Assembly (NCBI RefSeq): GCF_003031585.1 | Contig: NZ_PWAA01000053.1 | Span: 151,118 to 215,117 of the forward strand | Length of the DNA stretch: 64,000 nt | Direction: 5' to 3' | DNA from: Thalassobius sp. I31.1 | GTDB lineage: Bacteria; Pseudomonadota; Alphaproteobacteria; Rhodobacterales; Rhodobacteraceae | Part shown: piece after piece, positions 1 through 9,580 of the stretch | Layout of the letters: each line of letters opens with the position of its first letter | Numbering within the stretch: position 1 is the first letter of the stretch | Position numbers and translations under genes: made by a program | The notes under the pieces: model-generated | Seen by the model: only the letters and a program-made list of their open reading frames with translations | What the model was told of the DNA's origin: nothing | The model's database searches: none

Positions 1-2
1 TT

Positions 3-488
3 GACATGGGCGAACAGAGCTTTGGTTCGAACGGTATCGATTATCGTCTCTATGGTCTGGAAGGTATGTATGAAAACGGTCCGTTTTCTGCGTCAGCTTA
101 TATTGGTCAGGGTAAAGCGGATATCGCTGGTGCACCTTTTGATCCGACAAGCGACATTTATGGGCTTTCGGTTGGTTATGAATTTGCCAATGGCATCGAC
201 ATTGGCGCGTTCTACAATCGTGAAAGCACCGATGACTTCGGAGATGACAGCGATGAGAAGGGCATTCATGCCGGTTACGACCTGAGCAATGCTCTGAATG
301 TGCCGGTCTATGTGACAGCCTCTTACAGCAGCATTGACGTGGGCGGTGGTGATAGTGTCGATCGCATGACACTGGGGCTGACCTATACATTTGGGGGCAA
401 GCCTGCGAACTCCCGTGTGGGCCTGACACGCCATGGTGTGAATCCGAACCTGTTCAGCGGGCTGCCGTTCATTGGTGGACCGATCTGA
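3..488 (+). CDS. Porin, C-terminal part (cut by window edge)
   Basis: This is the 3' end of an outer-membrane beta-barrel porin; the start lies before the window. The visible 161 residues alternate short aromatic/hydrophobic strands with Gly/Asp/Ser-rich turns, for example IDYRLYGLEGMY, IYGLSVGYEF and MTLGLTYTFG, as in Rhodobacterales general porins that let small solutes through the outer membrane. The strand MTLGLTYTF looks like the closing C-terminal strand, yet about 28 more residues follow, rich in Gly, Pro and Asn and ending FIGGPI. A rho-independent terminator follows directly. The family is clear from strand pattern; the transported substrate cannot be told. Confidence 0.8.
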   Translation, partial: DMGEQSFGSNGIDYRLYGLEGMYENGPFSASAYIGQGKADIAGAPFDPTSDIYGLSVGYEFANGIDIGAFYNRESTDDFGDDSDEKGIHAGYDLSNALNVPVYVTASYSSIDVGGGDSVDRMTLGLTYTFGGKPANSRVGLTRHGVNPNLFSGLPFIGGPI

Positions 489-519
489 TTTTCTGTAGTC
501 AGGCTAAGAACAGACAGCA

Positions 520-549
520 GGTCGCGCAAGAGATTGCGCGGCCTTTTTT
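520..549 (+). terminator. Rho-independent terminator of the porin gene
   Basis: A ten-base-pair stem (GGTCGCGCAA / TTGCGCGGCC, one G-T wobble) with a GAGA loop is followed by six T. It sits 32 bp after the porin stop and ahead of aroC. Confidence 0.85.
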
Positions 550-612
550 ATACCTGCTCTTTTCTGTGCCGGTTTTTCCCGTTAAAGACAGTCGAAGAGC
601 AGGAGCAGCGCC

Positions 613-1713
613 ATGAGCATGAACACATTCGGACATCTTTTTCGTGTGACCACCTGGGGTGAAAGCCACGGGCCTGCGCTCGGTGCGACTGTCGACGGCT
701 GCCCGCCGAATGTGCCGGTGGACGAAGCGTTTATTCAGCAGTTCCTTGATAAACGCCGCCCGGGTCAGAATAAGAACATGACCCAGCGCAATGAACCGGA
801 TCAGGTGCGTATTCTGTCCGGTGTGTTTGAAGGCAAGACAACCGGTACTTCCATTCAGCTGATGATCGAAAACACCGATCAGCGCAGCAAGGATTATGGT
901 GACATCGCCAATACCTTCCGTCCGGGTCATGCGGACATCACCTATCACCAGAAATACGGCAATCGCGATTATCGTGGTGGTGGGCGTTCTTCCGCACGCG
1001 AAACCGCTGCCCGTGTTGCGGCGGGTGGCCTGGCGCGTGCTGTCCTGAACCATCTGCTGCCTGAAGTGAAGATCGTCGGTTACATGACCGCCATGGGCGC
1101 GATGGAACTGGATCGCTCAAAGATTGATCTGGATGCAATTGAAGGCAATGATTTCTGGCTGCCGGATGCGGATGCCGCACCAGCCTGGGAAGATTACCTG
1201 CAGAAGATCCGTAAGGAACACAATTCGGTTGGCGCAACGGTTGAAGTCATCGCGCAAAACCTGCCTGCGGGCCTTGGCGCACCGATTTACGCCAAGTTAG
1301 ACACTGATCTGGCCGCTGCGATGATGTCGATCAACGCTGTGAAAGGTGTTGAGATCGGCGAAGGCATGGCGGCATCCCGTCTGACCGGCACCGACAATGC
1401 GGATGAAATCTTCATGGGCGAAAACGGCCCGGAATATTCCTCAAACCATGCCGGTGGCATCCTGGGTGGCATTTCCACCGGGCAGGACGTGGTTGTGCGG
1501 TTTGCGGTTAAGCCAACCTCATCCATCCTGACCCCGCGCCAGTCCATCCGCAAAGATGGCAGCGCGATTGAGGTCGTCACCAAAGGCCGCCATGATCCCT
1601 GCGTCGGCGTGCGTGCGGTGCCTGTGGGCGAAGCGATGATGGCCTGCGTTGTGCTGGACCATCTGTTGCTGCACCGTGGACAGGTGGGCGAAAACCAGGG
1701 TACTATAGGCTGA
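613..1713 (+). CDS. aroC: Chorismate synthase
   Basis: Catalyses the last shikimate-pathway step, converting 5-enolpyruvylshikimate-3-phosphate to chorismate with reduced FMN. The protein has 366 residues, the usual length. The family signatures are visible: [17 protein letters not shown] near residue 16, the Arg-rich stretch around residues 45-60, and [17 protein letters not shown] near residues 118-134. The ATG is preceded by AGGAG at good spacing. The gene stands alone between the porin terminator and a weak hairpin at 1722-1740, so it is probably a single-gene unit. Confidence 0.97.
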   Translation: MSMNTFGHLFRVTTWGESHGPALGATVDGCPPNVPVDEAFIQQFLDKRRPGQNKNMTQRNEPDQVRILSGVFEGKTTGTSIQLMIENTDQRSKDYGDIANTFRPGHADITYHQKYGNRDYRGGGRSSARETAARVAAGGLARAVLNHLLPEVKIVGYMTAMGAMELDRSKIDLDAIEGNDFWLPDADAAPAWEDYLQKIRKEHNSVGATVEVIAQNLPAGLGAPIYAKLDTDLAAAMMSINAVKGVEIGEGMAASRLTGTDNADEIFMGENGPEYSSNHAGGILGGISTGQDVVVRFAVKPTSSILTPRQSIRKDGSAIEVVTKGRHDPCVGVRAVPVGEAMMACVVLDHLLLHRGQVGENQGTIG

Positions 1714-1721
1714 TTTTCCGG

Positions 1722-1740
1722 CCACCCTGGCCTGTTTTTG
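1722..1740 (+). terminator. Possible terminator after aroC
   Basis: A short stem GGCCA-CCC-TGGCC is followed by TGTTTTT just after the aroC stop. The stem is short, so this is a weak call. Confidence 0.45.
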
Positions 1741-1820
1741 AATAACAAAGCATTTTTTGTAACCCTGGAATTATTCCGGGGTGTGTCTGCATTCTGAATC
1801 TAATTTTATCGGAGAATACT

Positions 1821-2786
1821 ATGAGTGATTTTTCTTTTTCGACGTCTGTGGCGGTCATGCGTAAGACCGCGCCCTTCCTTTTGTTCCGCATGGTGGTTTA
1901 TTTCGGCATTGCCGTTGCCTGGATCCTGGCCACGGGCACAGGTGCTGGCATTGGCTGGGGTGTTGGCGCGATGGGTGACAGCGATTTTCAGGCCTCCAGC
2001 ACCATCTGGGGCGGGCTTGGCGGCTTTGGCCTTGCGGGGGCTGCGCTGTTTTTCCTGCGGGATTACATTCTTTACATGGTGAAGGCGGGCCATATCGCCG
2101 TGATGATCGAACATCTGGAAGGGCGTGAGATCCCGGGCGGCAAAGGGCAGATTTCCTATGCGCAGGGAATCGTGAAAGAACGCTTTGCGCAGGCGAATGT
2201 GTTGTTCGCGATTGACCGGCTGATCAAGGGCGTCATCCGCGCGGTGACCGGGCTTGTGGAAGGCATCGCATCGCTTCTGCCCATTCCTGGCCTTGATGCT
2301 GTGATGAAATTCGTGCGGGCCTTTCTGAAGGTCGCCGTGGGCCTGATTGATGAGGTGATCCTTGCCCATCTGATCCGTGAAAAAGCAGAAAACCCCTGGA
2401 CCGGCGCGCAAGAGGCCCTGGTGCTGTATGCCCAGAACGCCAAACCCATGCTGAAGAATGCCGCGCTGATCACCATCGTCAGCTATATTCTGGCCTTTGT
2501 GGTGTTTCTGATCATGCTCGCGCCAGCGGGTGCGGTGGTCTACATGATCCCCGGCGCCTGGTCTGCGGGTGGGTTCGTCTTTGCCATCATCTTTGCCTGG
2601 GCCGTGAAAGCCGCGCTGATCGAACCTTTTGCGATTGCCTGTCTTCTTCAGGCGTATTTCAAAGTGACCGACGGCCAGACACCTGATCCGGTCTGGATGG
2701 GCAAGCTGGAAAGCACATCGGGCAAATTCCGCAGCCTCGGTGAAAAGGCTGCGGGCTGGGTCACGGGCGGTGCGCGCGCGACTTAA
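1821..2786 (+). CDS. Multi-pass membrane protein of unknown function
   Basis: A 321-residue protein with several hydrophobic segments, roughly residues 20-50, 60-80, 215-240 and 242-270. They enclose a middle region (about 105-210) rich in charged amphipathic helices. No signal peptide, nucleotide-binding motif or catalytic motif is visible, and I do not recognise the family. The ATG at 1821 has GGAG six bases upstream. The stop codon overlaps the convergent thioredoxin-like gene by four bases, so the two genes share their ends. An inner-membrane location is inferred from the hydrophobic segments. Confidence 0.8.
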   Translation: MSDFSFSTSVAVMRKTAPFLLFRMVVYFGIAVAWILATGTGAGIGWGVGAMGDSDFQASSTIWGGLGGFGLAGAALFFLRDYILYMVKAGHIAVMIEHLEGREIPGGKGQISYAQGIVKERFAQANVLFAIDRLIKGVIRAVTGLVEGIASLLPIPGLDAVMKFVRAFLKVAVGLIDEVILAHLIREKAENPWTGAQEALVLYAQNAKPMLKNAALITIVSYILAFVVFLIMLAPAGAVVYMIPGAWSAGGFVFAIIFAWAVKAALIEPFAIACLLQAYFKVTDGQTPDPVWMGKLESTSGKFRSLGEKAAGWVTGGARAT

Positions 2787-3190
2787 GCTTTTGCAGCAGT
2801 CAGAGCCGTGTCCATCAGGGCCTGGATCTGGCTGCGCGACGTACCTGCAACAATACGGCCTAGTTCTTCCTCGCCTTTCAGCACCACAAGGGTGGACCGG
2901 CGGGGAATGCGCAGACGAATGGACAACTCATCATTGGCGTAATTGTCCCAGTTCACATTCACAAAGGCGATGTTTTCCGCATATTCGGGATTGTCAGACT
3001 TCAGCCCACCAATCACCCGTTCCTGCGCCGCGCATGTGGTGCACCAGTCGGTTTTGAAATCAATGAAAACGGTTTTGCCTTCGGCCAGCAGTTCATCCAC
3101 CAGGCCTGGCGTATAATTCTGCGTGGCAGAGGCCAGGGCAGGCATCAAAGCGGCAGCAGCAGTTGTCATCAGGAAAGTACGACGGTTCAT
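2783..3190 (-). CDS. Periplasmic thioredoxin-family protein
   Basis: A 135-residue thioredoxin-fold protein. It opens with a Tat-like signal (NRRTFLMTTAAAALMPALASA), then has a DFKTDWCTTC active site: a CxxC pair at about residues 50-53 preceded by Trp. It should exchange disulfides in the periplasm. The gene lies 15 bp downstream of a CcdA-type thiol transporter, which would supply its electrons; the pair resembles a split DsbD. It may serve cytochrome c maturation or protein repair. The call is firm as to fold, open as to partner. Confidence 0.88.
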   Translation of the reverse strand: MNRRTFLMTTAAAALMPALASATQNYTPGLVDELLAEGKTVFIDFKTDWCTTCAAQERVIGGLKSDNPEYAENIAFVNVNWDNYANDELSIRLRIPRRSTLVVLKGEEELGRIVAGTSRSQIQALMDTALTAAKA

Positions 3191-3205
3191 ATCAGTGTCC
3201 TTTTC

Positions 3206-3919
3206 TTAAAGAGAGACGGAAAGATCAGTAAGCCAGTATGGCAGGTTCTGCAGGGCCCAGGCTTCGGCAATGTGATGCCATTTCAGCAGGATCGCGGTGC
3301 CAACAAGGATGAACACCACACCCATCAGCGGTTTGGAAACGGCCGCAATCCGGCGCAGCGTTGCCTGACGGCGCATCAGCGCGGCCCGTGCGCCATAGCC
3401 CATGGCAAGGATCAGGGTTGAAACACCAAGGGCAAAGAAAATCATAATAACGCCCGCCCGCATCAGGCTTTCACCCTGCGAGGCCAGGGCAATTGCACCA
3501 CCAAGGGTTGGGCCGATACAGGGGCTCCAGACTGCGCCTAGCAGGGCACCGCCAAGGATCTGCCCGCGCAAACCGCTTTGTGCGACCTGATCAAGCTGAC
3601 CATCAGCTTTTGCGGCAAGGCCCGACGTTGCCCCGGTAAACACATCGCCCAGACGCGGCGTCAGCAGGACCACGCCAAAGGCAATCATCGCCATGGCACC
3701 ATAACGCGCAATGTCATCCGGGCGGATGCCCAGAGAAAAGCCCAGCGTCGCCACCAGCATCCCCAACACCACAAAGCTGATGGACATGCCCAGGGCAATC
3801 GCAGCCGGGGCGTGACGGTGGCTTTGTAGCCCGCTGGCCAGAACAATCGGCAGAACCGGCAGAACGCAGGGGTTAATCAGGGTCAGAAGGCCCGCGCCAT
3901 ATGCAAAGATAAATTCCAT
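3206..3919 (-). CDS. CcdA/DsbD-type transmembrane thiol transporter
   Basis: A 237-residue polytopic membrane protein of the cytochrome c biogenesis protein (CcdA, DsbD beta domain) family. These proteins carry electrons from cytoplasmic thioredoxin across the membrane. The N-terminus shows LINPCVLPVLPIVLASG and the centre shows VWSPCIGPTLGGA; the two Pro-flanked cysteines (CVLP, CIGP) are the redox pair. About six membrane segments follow from the hydropathy. It is translated just before the thioredoxin-like gene, so the two likely act together as an electron relay to the periplasm. Confidence 0.9.
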   Translation of the reverse strand: MEFIFAYGAGLLTLINPCVLPVLPIVLASGLQSHRHAPAAIALGMSISFVVLGMLVATLGFSLGIRPDDIARYGAMAMIAFGVVLLTPRLGDVFTGATSGLAAKADGQLDQVAQSGLRGQILGGALLGAVWSPCIGPTLGGAIALASQGESLMRAGVIMIFFALGVSTLILAMGYGARAALMRRQATLRRIAAVSKPLMGVVFILVGTAILLKWHHIAEAWALQNLPYWLTDLSVSL

Positions 3920-3987
3920 GCGCCTGTTGTGGCCTGCATGGATTGTAATGTCATTTCACGTTGCCGTTAGCAGAGTTACGCCCGTGT

Positions 3988-4857
3988 TCAGGCCGGGGAC
4001 TTTGCCCGCTGCACCACAATGATCGCCCCGGTGATCACCGCAACGCCGATCACATCCAGCAGGCCCAGGCTTTCGCCCAGAATGACCGCCGCAACTGCGA
4101 CACCCAGAAACGGGTTCAGGAAATGAAAGACCGATGCGCGCACAGCACCGATGCGGGATACAAGCGCAAACCAGATGAAGGTCGCGGCAAGCCCCGGAAC
4201 CAGCGTTGTATAGGTAAAGGCCGTGACCAGGGACCAGTTCCAGATCACGAACTGTTCTTCTGTCGCCAGACCAATGACACCCAGCACCACAGCGCCAATC
4301 CACATCTGCAACCCGACAATCATCATCATATTGCCACCGGCCAGGGCCCCGCGCACAGAAAGCGTGGCAATCGCCAGCCCCAGCGCGCCGATAAAGCAGA
4401 AGATCACGCCGGTTATGTCGATACCATCCCCGGAAATCCGCCCGCTCATGATAATTGCAACACCAATGACCCCGGCCAGAAGACCCAGGATCGCCAGAGG
4501 GGCCAGCTTTTCACGAAAGACCACCCAGCCCAGGAAAGCCGCCATCAGCGGCATGGTGGATGCAATGATCGCGGCAACAGATGCTTCAATCCACTGCATC
4601 GCCACAAAGTTCAGCCCCAGATAAAGCGCGTTCTGGCAGATGCCGAAAACAATCGTCGCTTTCCATTGGCCGCGGGTCAGCTGAAAGTTCTGCCCCATGA
4701 ACCAGGCAATGATCATCGCCAGCGCGCCGGATGTGGCAAAGCGCACCGCAAGCGCTGTCAGGGGCGGGGCGTATTCCACAAGGATCCGGGCCGATGTAAA
4801 GGCCGACGACCACATAAAGGCAAAGGCCAGCCCCATCGCAATTGCGCGCAGATCCAT
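3988..4857 (-). CDS. EamA/DMT-family transporter
   Basis: A drug/metabolite transporter superfamily protein of 289 residues. Two tandem EamA repeats give about ten hydrophobic helices, for example ALAVRFATSGALAMIIAWF in the first half and YTTLVPGLAATFIWFALVSR in the second. Such proteins export or import amino acids, nucleobases or other small metabolites; the substrate cannot be read from the sequence. I chose the ATG at 4857 (MDLRAIAMG) over a TTG at 4878, because GGGAG sits just upstream of the ATG and the TTG lies inside the HU terminator stem. Confidence 0.88.
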   Translation of the reverse strand: MDLRAIAMGLAFAFMWSSAFTSARILVEYAPPLTALAVRFATSGALAMIIAWFMGQNFQLTRGQWKATIVFGICQNALYLGLNFVAMQWIEASVAAIIASTMPLMAAFLGWVVFREKLAPLAILGLLAGVIGVAIIMSGRISGDGIDITGVIFCFIGALGLAIATLSVRGALAGGNMMMIVGLQMWIGAVVLGVIGLATEEQFVIWNWSLVTAFTYTTLVPGLAATFIWFALVSRIGAVRASVFHFLNPFLGVAVAAVILGESLGLLDVIGVAVITGAIIVVQRAKSPA

Positions 4858-4877
4858 GTCATATCTCCCGGAAAGCA

Positions 4878-4903
4878 AAAAGGTCGCCCATGGGCGACCT
4901 TTT
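4878..4903 (-). terminator. Rho-independent terminator of the HU gene
   Basis: A perfect 26-bp palindrome (AAAAGGTCGCCCA / TGGGCGACCTTTT). It ends the minus-strand HU gene and lies just upstream of the EamA gene start. Confidence 0.85.
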
Positions 4904-4939
4904 CACTATTATCCTCAGACCCGGGGCCTGCAAGATCAA

Positions 4940-5227
4940 TTATGCGTTAACGCTGTCTTTCAGCGCTTTTGCGATGGTCATTTTCACAACCTTATCCGCA
5001 TCTTTTTTGATCTGTTCGCCAGTAGCAGGGTTGCGCACCATGCGCTCTGGGCGCTCACGGCAATAAATTTTGCCAACGCCAGGAAGAGTAACGGCACCGC
5101 CGCCGGAAACTTCATTGGTAATAACTGCAATAACAGCATCCAGCGCGCCAGAAGCAGCTTTCTTGTCTGCACCCATTTCTTCTGCAAGTGCAGCAACCAG
5201 CTGGGTCTTTGTCATCGGCTTCGTCAT
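4940..5227 (-). CDS. HU-family DNA-binding protein
   Basis: A 95-residue nucleoid protein that bends and compacts DNA as a dimer. Typical HU features are present: an N-terminal helical part (KTQLVAALAEEMGADKKAA), the VTLPGVGKIYCRERPERMVRNPATGEQI beta-arm region (here with GVGKI and RNPATGE), and a short C-terminal helix. GAGGAG precedes the ATG. Its own terminator follows. The 140-bp leader to 5367 has room for a promoter, but I could not fix its boxes. Confidence 0.95.
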   Translation of the reverse strand: MTKPMTKTQLVAALAEEMGADKKAASGALDAVIAVITNEVSGGGAVTLPGVGKIYCRERPERMVRNPATGEQIKKDADKVVKMTIAKALKDSVNA

Positions 5228-5367
5228 TAATGTTCTCCTCGTTATTGCCCTGTTGGGACGTGATTGCAGGCATTTAAAGGGATTGTGTCAGGTGACACAA
5301 CGATTTCCCTACTAAAAAGCCAGTTTTTTCAGGGATTTTGGCGAAAAATCGCCCAATTTCCTGATAT

Positions 5368-6849
5368 TTACAGGAATGCAGTCTCCTCAAAGCTGCGCAA
5401 CTTACGCGAATGGATCCGTTCAAGTGGCATTTCGCGGATCATTTCCATCGCCCGAATTCCGATTTTCAGATGTCTTTGCACCTGTGTTGTGTAGAAATCA
5501 GATGCCATGCCGGGTAATTTTAGTTCTCCGTGCAAGGGCTTATCACTGACACACAGCAGCGTGCCGTAAGGTACCCGGAAACGAAATCCGTTGGCCGCGA
5601 TGGTTGCGCTTTCCATGTCCAGTGCCACAGCCCTGGATTGTGACAGGCGCTGCACCGGGCCGGACTGATCGCGCAACTCCCAGTTCCGGTTATCAATGGT
5701 GGCAACCGTGCCGGTCCGCATCAGACGCTTCAGCTCATACCCTTCCAGCTGGGTCACATCCGCAACCGCCTGTTCCAGGGCCACCTGAACTTCGGCCAGC
5801 GGCGGGATTGGCACCCAGACGGGCAGGTCATCATCCAACACGTGATCTTCGCGCAGATAAGAATGCGCCAGTACAAAATCACCCAGCGCCTGGGTGTTCC
5901 GCAGACCGGCACAATGCCCCACCATCAGCCAGGCATGCGGGCGCAAGACAGCAATATGATCGGTCGCGGTTTTGGCATTCGACGGCCCAACGCCGATGTT
6001 CACAAGCGTAATGCCACCGCCATCCGCACGTTTCAGGTGATACGTCGGCATCTGCGGCAGTTTCGCGGGATGCGGGCAGTCTTCATCCGCTTTGGTGATC
6101 TCGATATTCCCGGTGGAAACAAAGCTGGTATAACCGCTGTTGGGATCCGCCAGCATTTCGCGGGCGTAGGCTTCGAATTCCGACACATAGAACTGATAGT
6201 TCGTAAACAACACGTGGTTCTGAAAGTGTTCCGGATCGGTGGCTGTATAATGTGAAAGACGCGCCAGGGAATAATCCACACGCTGTGCCGTGAAAGGCGC
6301 AAGGGGCAGGGATCCGTCGGCATGCGGGCTGCTGGTCCCGTTCACGATGTCATCATTGGTGGTGGACAGGTCCGGCACATCAAAGATATCGCGCAGCGGA
6401 TATTCCATGGCCCCGCCCTGTGGCACAGAAACATTCGCGTCATTCACCACAGCGAAATGCACGGGGATCGGCGTATCAGACACCGCAATCGTGACCGGTA
6501 CATCATGACTGCACATCAACAGATCAATCTGATGTTCCAGATAAGCGCGGAACAGATCAGGACGGGTGACAGTTGTGGCATATTCCCCCGGATTAGAGAC
6601 ATGTCCAAAGGCAAGACGGGTATCGGCCTGGGCGTAACTTGTCGTCTTGATCCGGATCTCGGGGTAAAAGGCGCGAAAGCGTTCCTGCGGGCGCGGACCA
6701 GCCACGCAGGATGAAAAGCGTTCGCACAGGAAATTGGTGGCCGTCGTGTAAAGGTCACACAGATGCGCGACGGCGGCTTTGGCGTCGGTAAAGACCTTTG
6801 GGGCGGGTGTCGGTGGCGATTGCACCGAAAGTTCAGGATCGGCTGTCAT
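5368..6849 (-). CDS. amn: AMP nucleosidase
   Basis: Hydrolyses AMP to adenine and ribose-5-phosphate. At 493 residues it matches the long bacterial Amn form. An N-terminal AMP-nucleosidase domain (about 1-180) is followed by a nucleoside-phosphorylase-like domain, with VNIGVGPSNAKTATDHIAVLRPHAWLMVGHCAGL and the late AVALDMESATIAANGFRF motif that carries the ribose-contacting Glu. The start lies two bases after the adenine deaminase stop, with GAGGA as ribosome site. The pair would convert AMP to adenine and then hypoxanthine plus ammonia. Confidence 0.95.
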   Translation of the reverse strand: MTADPELSVQSPPTPAPKVFTDAKAAVAHLCDLYTTATNFLCERFSSCVAGPRPQERFRAFYPEIRIKTTSYAQADTRLAFGHVSNPGEYATTVTRPDLFRAYLEHQIDLLMCSHDVPVTIAVSDTPIPVHFAVVNDANVSVPQGGAMEYPLRDIFDVPDLSTTNDDIVNGTSSPHADGSLPLAPFTAQRVDYSLARLSHYTATDPEHFQNHVLFTNYQFYVSEFEAYAREMLADPNSGYTSFVSTGNIEITKADEDCPHPAKLPQMPTYHLKRADGGGITLVNIGVGPSNAKTATDHIAVLRPHAWLMVGHCAGLRNTQALGDFVLAHSYLREDHVLDDDLPVWVPIPPLAEVQVALEQAVADVTQLEGYELKRLMRTGTVATIDNRNWELRDQSGPVQRLSQSRAVALDMESATIAANGFRFRVPYGTLLCVSDKPLHGELKLPGMASDFYTTQVQRHLKIGIRAMEMIREMPLERIHSRKLRSFEETAFL

Positions 6850-6851
6850 TA

Positions 6852-8660
6852 TTATTTTTCCTCGTGAAACAGCGGTATCAGTTCAAATGTGCGCACATCC
6901 ACAAGGCCCAGATCAGAAATCCGCATCTCGGGGATAACGACAAGCGCCAGCAGTGAATGCTGCATATAGGCGTTATTCAAGGTGCAGCCACAGGCGCGCA
7001 TGGCGTCGCCCAGGGCATCAGCTTTCGCGGCAACCTCATGGGCCGGGCTGTCAGACATCAGGCCTGCGATTGGCAGTTCCACCAGCGACAATTCCTGACC
7101 ATCTTTAAAGATCACAACACCACCGCCGACTTCGCGCAGACGGTTCGCAGCACGCGCCATGTCATCCTGGCTGGTGCCGATGACAATCATATGATGGCTG
7201 TCATGCGCCACGGTCGAAGCCATCGCCATATTGCCACTGTAGCCAAAGCCAGACACAAGCGCATTGGTCACGCCCCCGGTTGCGCGGTGACGTTCCACAA
7301 GGGAAATCTGGCAGACATCCTGTTTCGGGTCGCCTTTGACTTCACCATTCACCACGGGCAGTTCCATCTGCAACGCTTTGGTGGGGGCCTGATTTTCGAC
7401 CACGCCAATGATATTGGCCGTGACGTGATTTGCACCCTCTGGTGCTGTGATCACAAAGTCACCTGCTGACAGGTCCCGCGCCATATTCACGGTGTTCCGC
7501 GCGTGGTCCGGCCACGTCAAATGTGGGCATTCTGCCTGCATTAGTCCCTGTTTCGCGATCATTTTGCCGCGTGCAATGACGGTGTCAATCGGCAGGGCCT
7601 TCAGGTCAGATGTCAGGATCATATCGGCGCGACGCCCCGGCGCGATAGACCCCAATTCACGTTCCAGACCAAAATGTGTCGCCGTGTTGATCGTCGCCAT
7701 TTGCAGCGCGATCAGAGGATCACAGCCGCATTCAATCGCATGACGCACCACCCGGTTCATATGGCCGTCGTTGACCAGCGTGCCGGAATGACAGTCATCG
7801 GTACACAGAATGAAATTGCGCGGGTCCAGACCCTTTTCCGTCACCGCCGTAATCTGCGTTTCCACATCATACCAGGCGGACCCAAGACGCATCATATGGC
7901 GCATCCCCTGGCGCGCGCGGGCGATGGCGTCGGCTTCACAGGTGCCTTCGTGATCATCCGCAGGACCACCGGCAGCATAGGCGTGGAACGGCAGGCCAAG
8001 ATCAGGGCTGGCGTAATGACCGCCCACGGTTTTGCCTGCACGTTGTGTTGCGGCAATCTCTGCCAGCATCTTCGGATCACCATTGATCACGCCGGGGAAG
8101 TTCATCATTTCCCCCAGGCCAATGATCCCGGGCCAGTGCATGGCCTCAGCCACATCATCCGGGGTGATCTCAAAACCGGTGGTTTCAAGCCCGGGGGCGG
8201 AAGGCGCACAGGACGGCATTTGCGTGTAGATATTCACCGGCTGCAACATGGCTTCGTCATGCATCAGCCGTACGCCCTCAAGCCCAAGAACATTGGCGAT
8301 CTCATGCGGGTCGGTGAACATGGTTGTCGTGCCGTGGGGGGCAACGGCGCGGGCAAATTCCGCAGGCGTTAGCATCCCGCTTTCGATATGCATATGCGCA
8401 TCACACAGCCCGGGGATCATATAGGCGCCATTCGCCTCGATCACTTCGGTGTCCGGCCCGATGCAATGGCTGGCATCCGGCCCGCAATAAGCAAACCGCC
8501 CTTCTGCAATGGCAATATCGTGGTTTTCCAGCACCTCGCGGGTGTGCACATTCACCCATTTGCCGCCTTTTACAACGGTATCAGCGGGTTCGCGTCCTGC
8601 CGCAACAGCAACAAGACGGGGGGCGACATCGGGCCATGAAGGGAATGATTGCGTTACCAT
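6852..8660 (-). CDS. ade: Adenine deaminase
   Basis: A metal-dependent amidohydrolase of 602 residues, the usual length, that turns adenine into hypoxanthine and ammonia. Visible signatures are the N-terminal beta-sandwich with the GLCDAHMHIESGML metal loop, GLGEMMNFPGVI, GHYASPDLGLPF, and FILCTDDCHSGTL with the late catalytic Asp. The C-terminal domain includes VAHDSHHMIVIGTS. It lies between the LysR gene and amn on the same strand with gaps of 19 and 2 bp, so the three are probably co-transcribed. Confidence 0.95.
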   Translation of the reverse strand: MVTQSFPSWPDVAPRLVAVAAGREPADTVVKGGKWVNVHTREVLENHDIAIAEGRFAYCGPDASHCIGPDTEVIEANGAYMIPGLCDAHMHIESGMLTPAEFARAVAPHGTTTMFTDPHEIANVLGLEGVRLMHDEAMLQPVNIYTQMPSCAPSAPGLETTGFEITPDDVAEAMHWPGIIGLGEMMNFPGVINGDPKMLAEIAATQRAGKTVGGHYASPDLGLPFHAYAAGGPADDHEGTCEADAIARARQGMRHMMRLGSAWYDVETQITAVTEKGLDPRNFILCTDDCHSGTLVNDGHMNRVVRHAIECGCDPLIALQMATINTATHFGLERELGSIAPGRRADMILTSDLKALPIDTVIARGKMIAKQGLMQAECPHLTWPDHARNTVNMARDLSAGDFVITAPEGANHVTANIIGVVENQAPTKALQMELPVVNGEVKGDPKQDVCQISLVERHRATGGVTNALVSGFGYSGNMAMASTVAHDSHHMIVIGTSQDDMARAANRLREVGGGVVIFKDGQELSLVELPIAGLMSDSPAHEVAAKADALGDAMRACGCTLNNAYMQHSLLALVVIPEMRISDLGLVDVRTFELIPLFHEEK

Positions 8661-8679
8661 ATACCAATATTTCCCGGTT

Positions 8680-9564
8680 TCACAAAAGCTGCAACCCCTC
8701 GATTTGTTCTTTCAGCCAGTCCGCGAAAATCCCCGCTGCCGGGTTTGCCACCTGACCGGACGGATGGATCAGATAATAGGCCTCTGTCATCGGTTCCATT
8801 TCCTCAAACGGCAACGTCAGGCGGCCTTCGCGCACAAGATCTGCCACCAGAATATCATGACCAATCGCCAGCCCGCTGCCCGCCATGGCCGCAGCAAAGC
8901 TGACAACATAAGTGCTGGCCCAGGTCAGATGCGCATTTTTCGGCAAAGCCATCTGCCGCGCATTCAGCCAGCTTTCCCAGCCACATGTCAGCCCGGCGCA
9001 ATCAAACAGCGGGTGATCAAACAGGGTGTCCAGGCTGACATCCGTGCCGGGTTTGGCGACGGGAAAATACTGCGGGTTGAACAGGGTTTCACATTGCGTG
9101 GTGTCCGCCGGATGCCGGTCAAAACGGATCTCAAGATCAGCGGCAGAGGACGTGTGATCATGGTGCCAGATTGGCGTCGTGAAATTCAGCCGGATATCCG
9201 GATATCTTTGGTGAAAATCCGGCAGGCGCGGGGTCAGAAAATGCACCGTAAAGGCAAGGTTAGACACGATTTGCAGGGTTTTCTTGCGCGCCGGACCAAT
9301 CACTGCGCCGGTCCCCTGTTCCAGCACCCGGAAACTGTCCTGCACCCAGGGCAGATACAGCTTGCCGGCCTCTGTCAACTCCAGCCTGCGCACATGGCGG
9401 TAAAACAGTGGTTTGCCCAGGAAGCCTTCCAGCGATTTGATCTGCTGGCTGACCGCAGATTGCGTCATATTCAATTCCTGCGCGGCACTGGTAAAAGACA
9501 GATGCCGGGCCGACGCTTCAAACGCGCGCAACCAGTTCAGCGGGGGCAGTTTCTGATGTTCCAT
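8680..9564 (-). CDS. GcvA-type LysR transcriptional regulator
   Basis: A 294-residue LysR-type regulator. The N-terminal helix-turn-helix (LPPLNWLRAFEASARHLSFT, then AAQELNMTQSAVSQQIKSLE) closely follows E. coli GcvA, and the rest is a ligand-binding domain. I chose the ATG at 9564 rather than 9600, because the longer form would start inside the candidate operator and the conserved domain begins here. It could control the ade-amn genes behind it, the divergent aldolase cluster, or both. A GcvA-like CTAAT dyad lies between the two units. Confidence 0.92.
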   Translation of the reverse strand: MEHQKLPPLNWLRAFEASARHLSFTSAAQELNMTQSAVSQQIKSLEGFLGKPLFYRHVRRLELTEAGKLYLPWVQDSFRVLEQGTGAVIGPARKKTLQIVSNLAFTVHFLTPRLPDFHQRYPDIRLNFTTPIWHHDHTSSAADLEIRFDRHPADTTQCETLFNPQYFPVAKPGTDVSLDTLFDHPLFDCAGLTCGWESWLNARQMALPKNAHLTWASTYVVSFAAAMAGSGLAIGHDILVADLVREGRLTLPFEEMEPMTEAYYLIHPSGQVANPAAGIFADWLKEQIEGLQLL

Positions 9565-9580
9565 GACGCATAACTCATGC

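Noticed and set aside
3961..4950. A 329-codon plus-strand frame opposite the EamA gene
   Set aside because: It is antisense to a clear membrane transporter gene and its product is a low-complexity His/Arg/Gln-rich shadow.
8509..9573. A 354-codon plus-strand frame opposite the LysR gene
   Set aside because: It is a shadow frame running through two real minus-strand genes.
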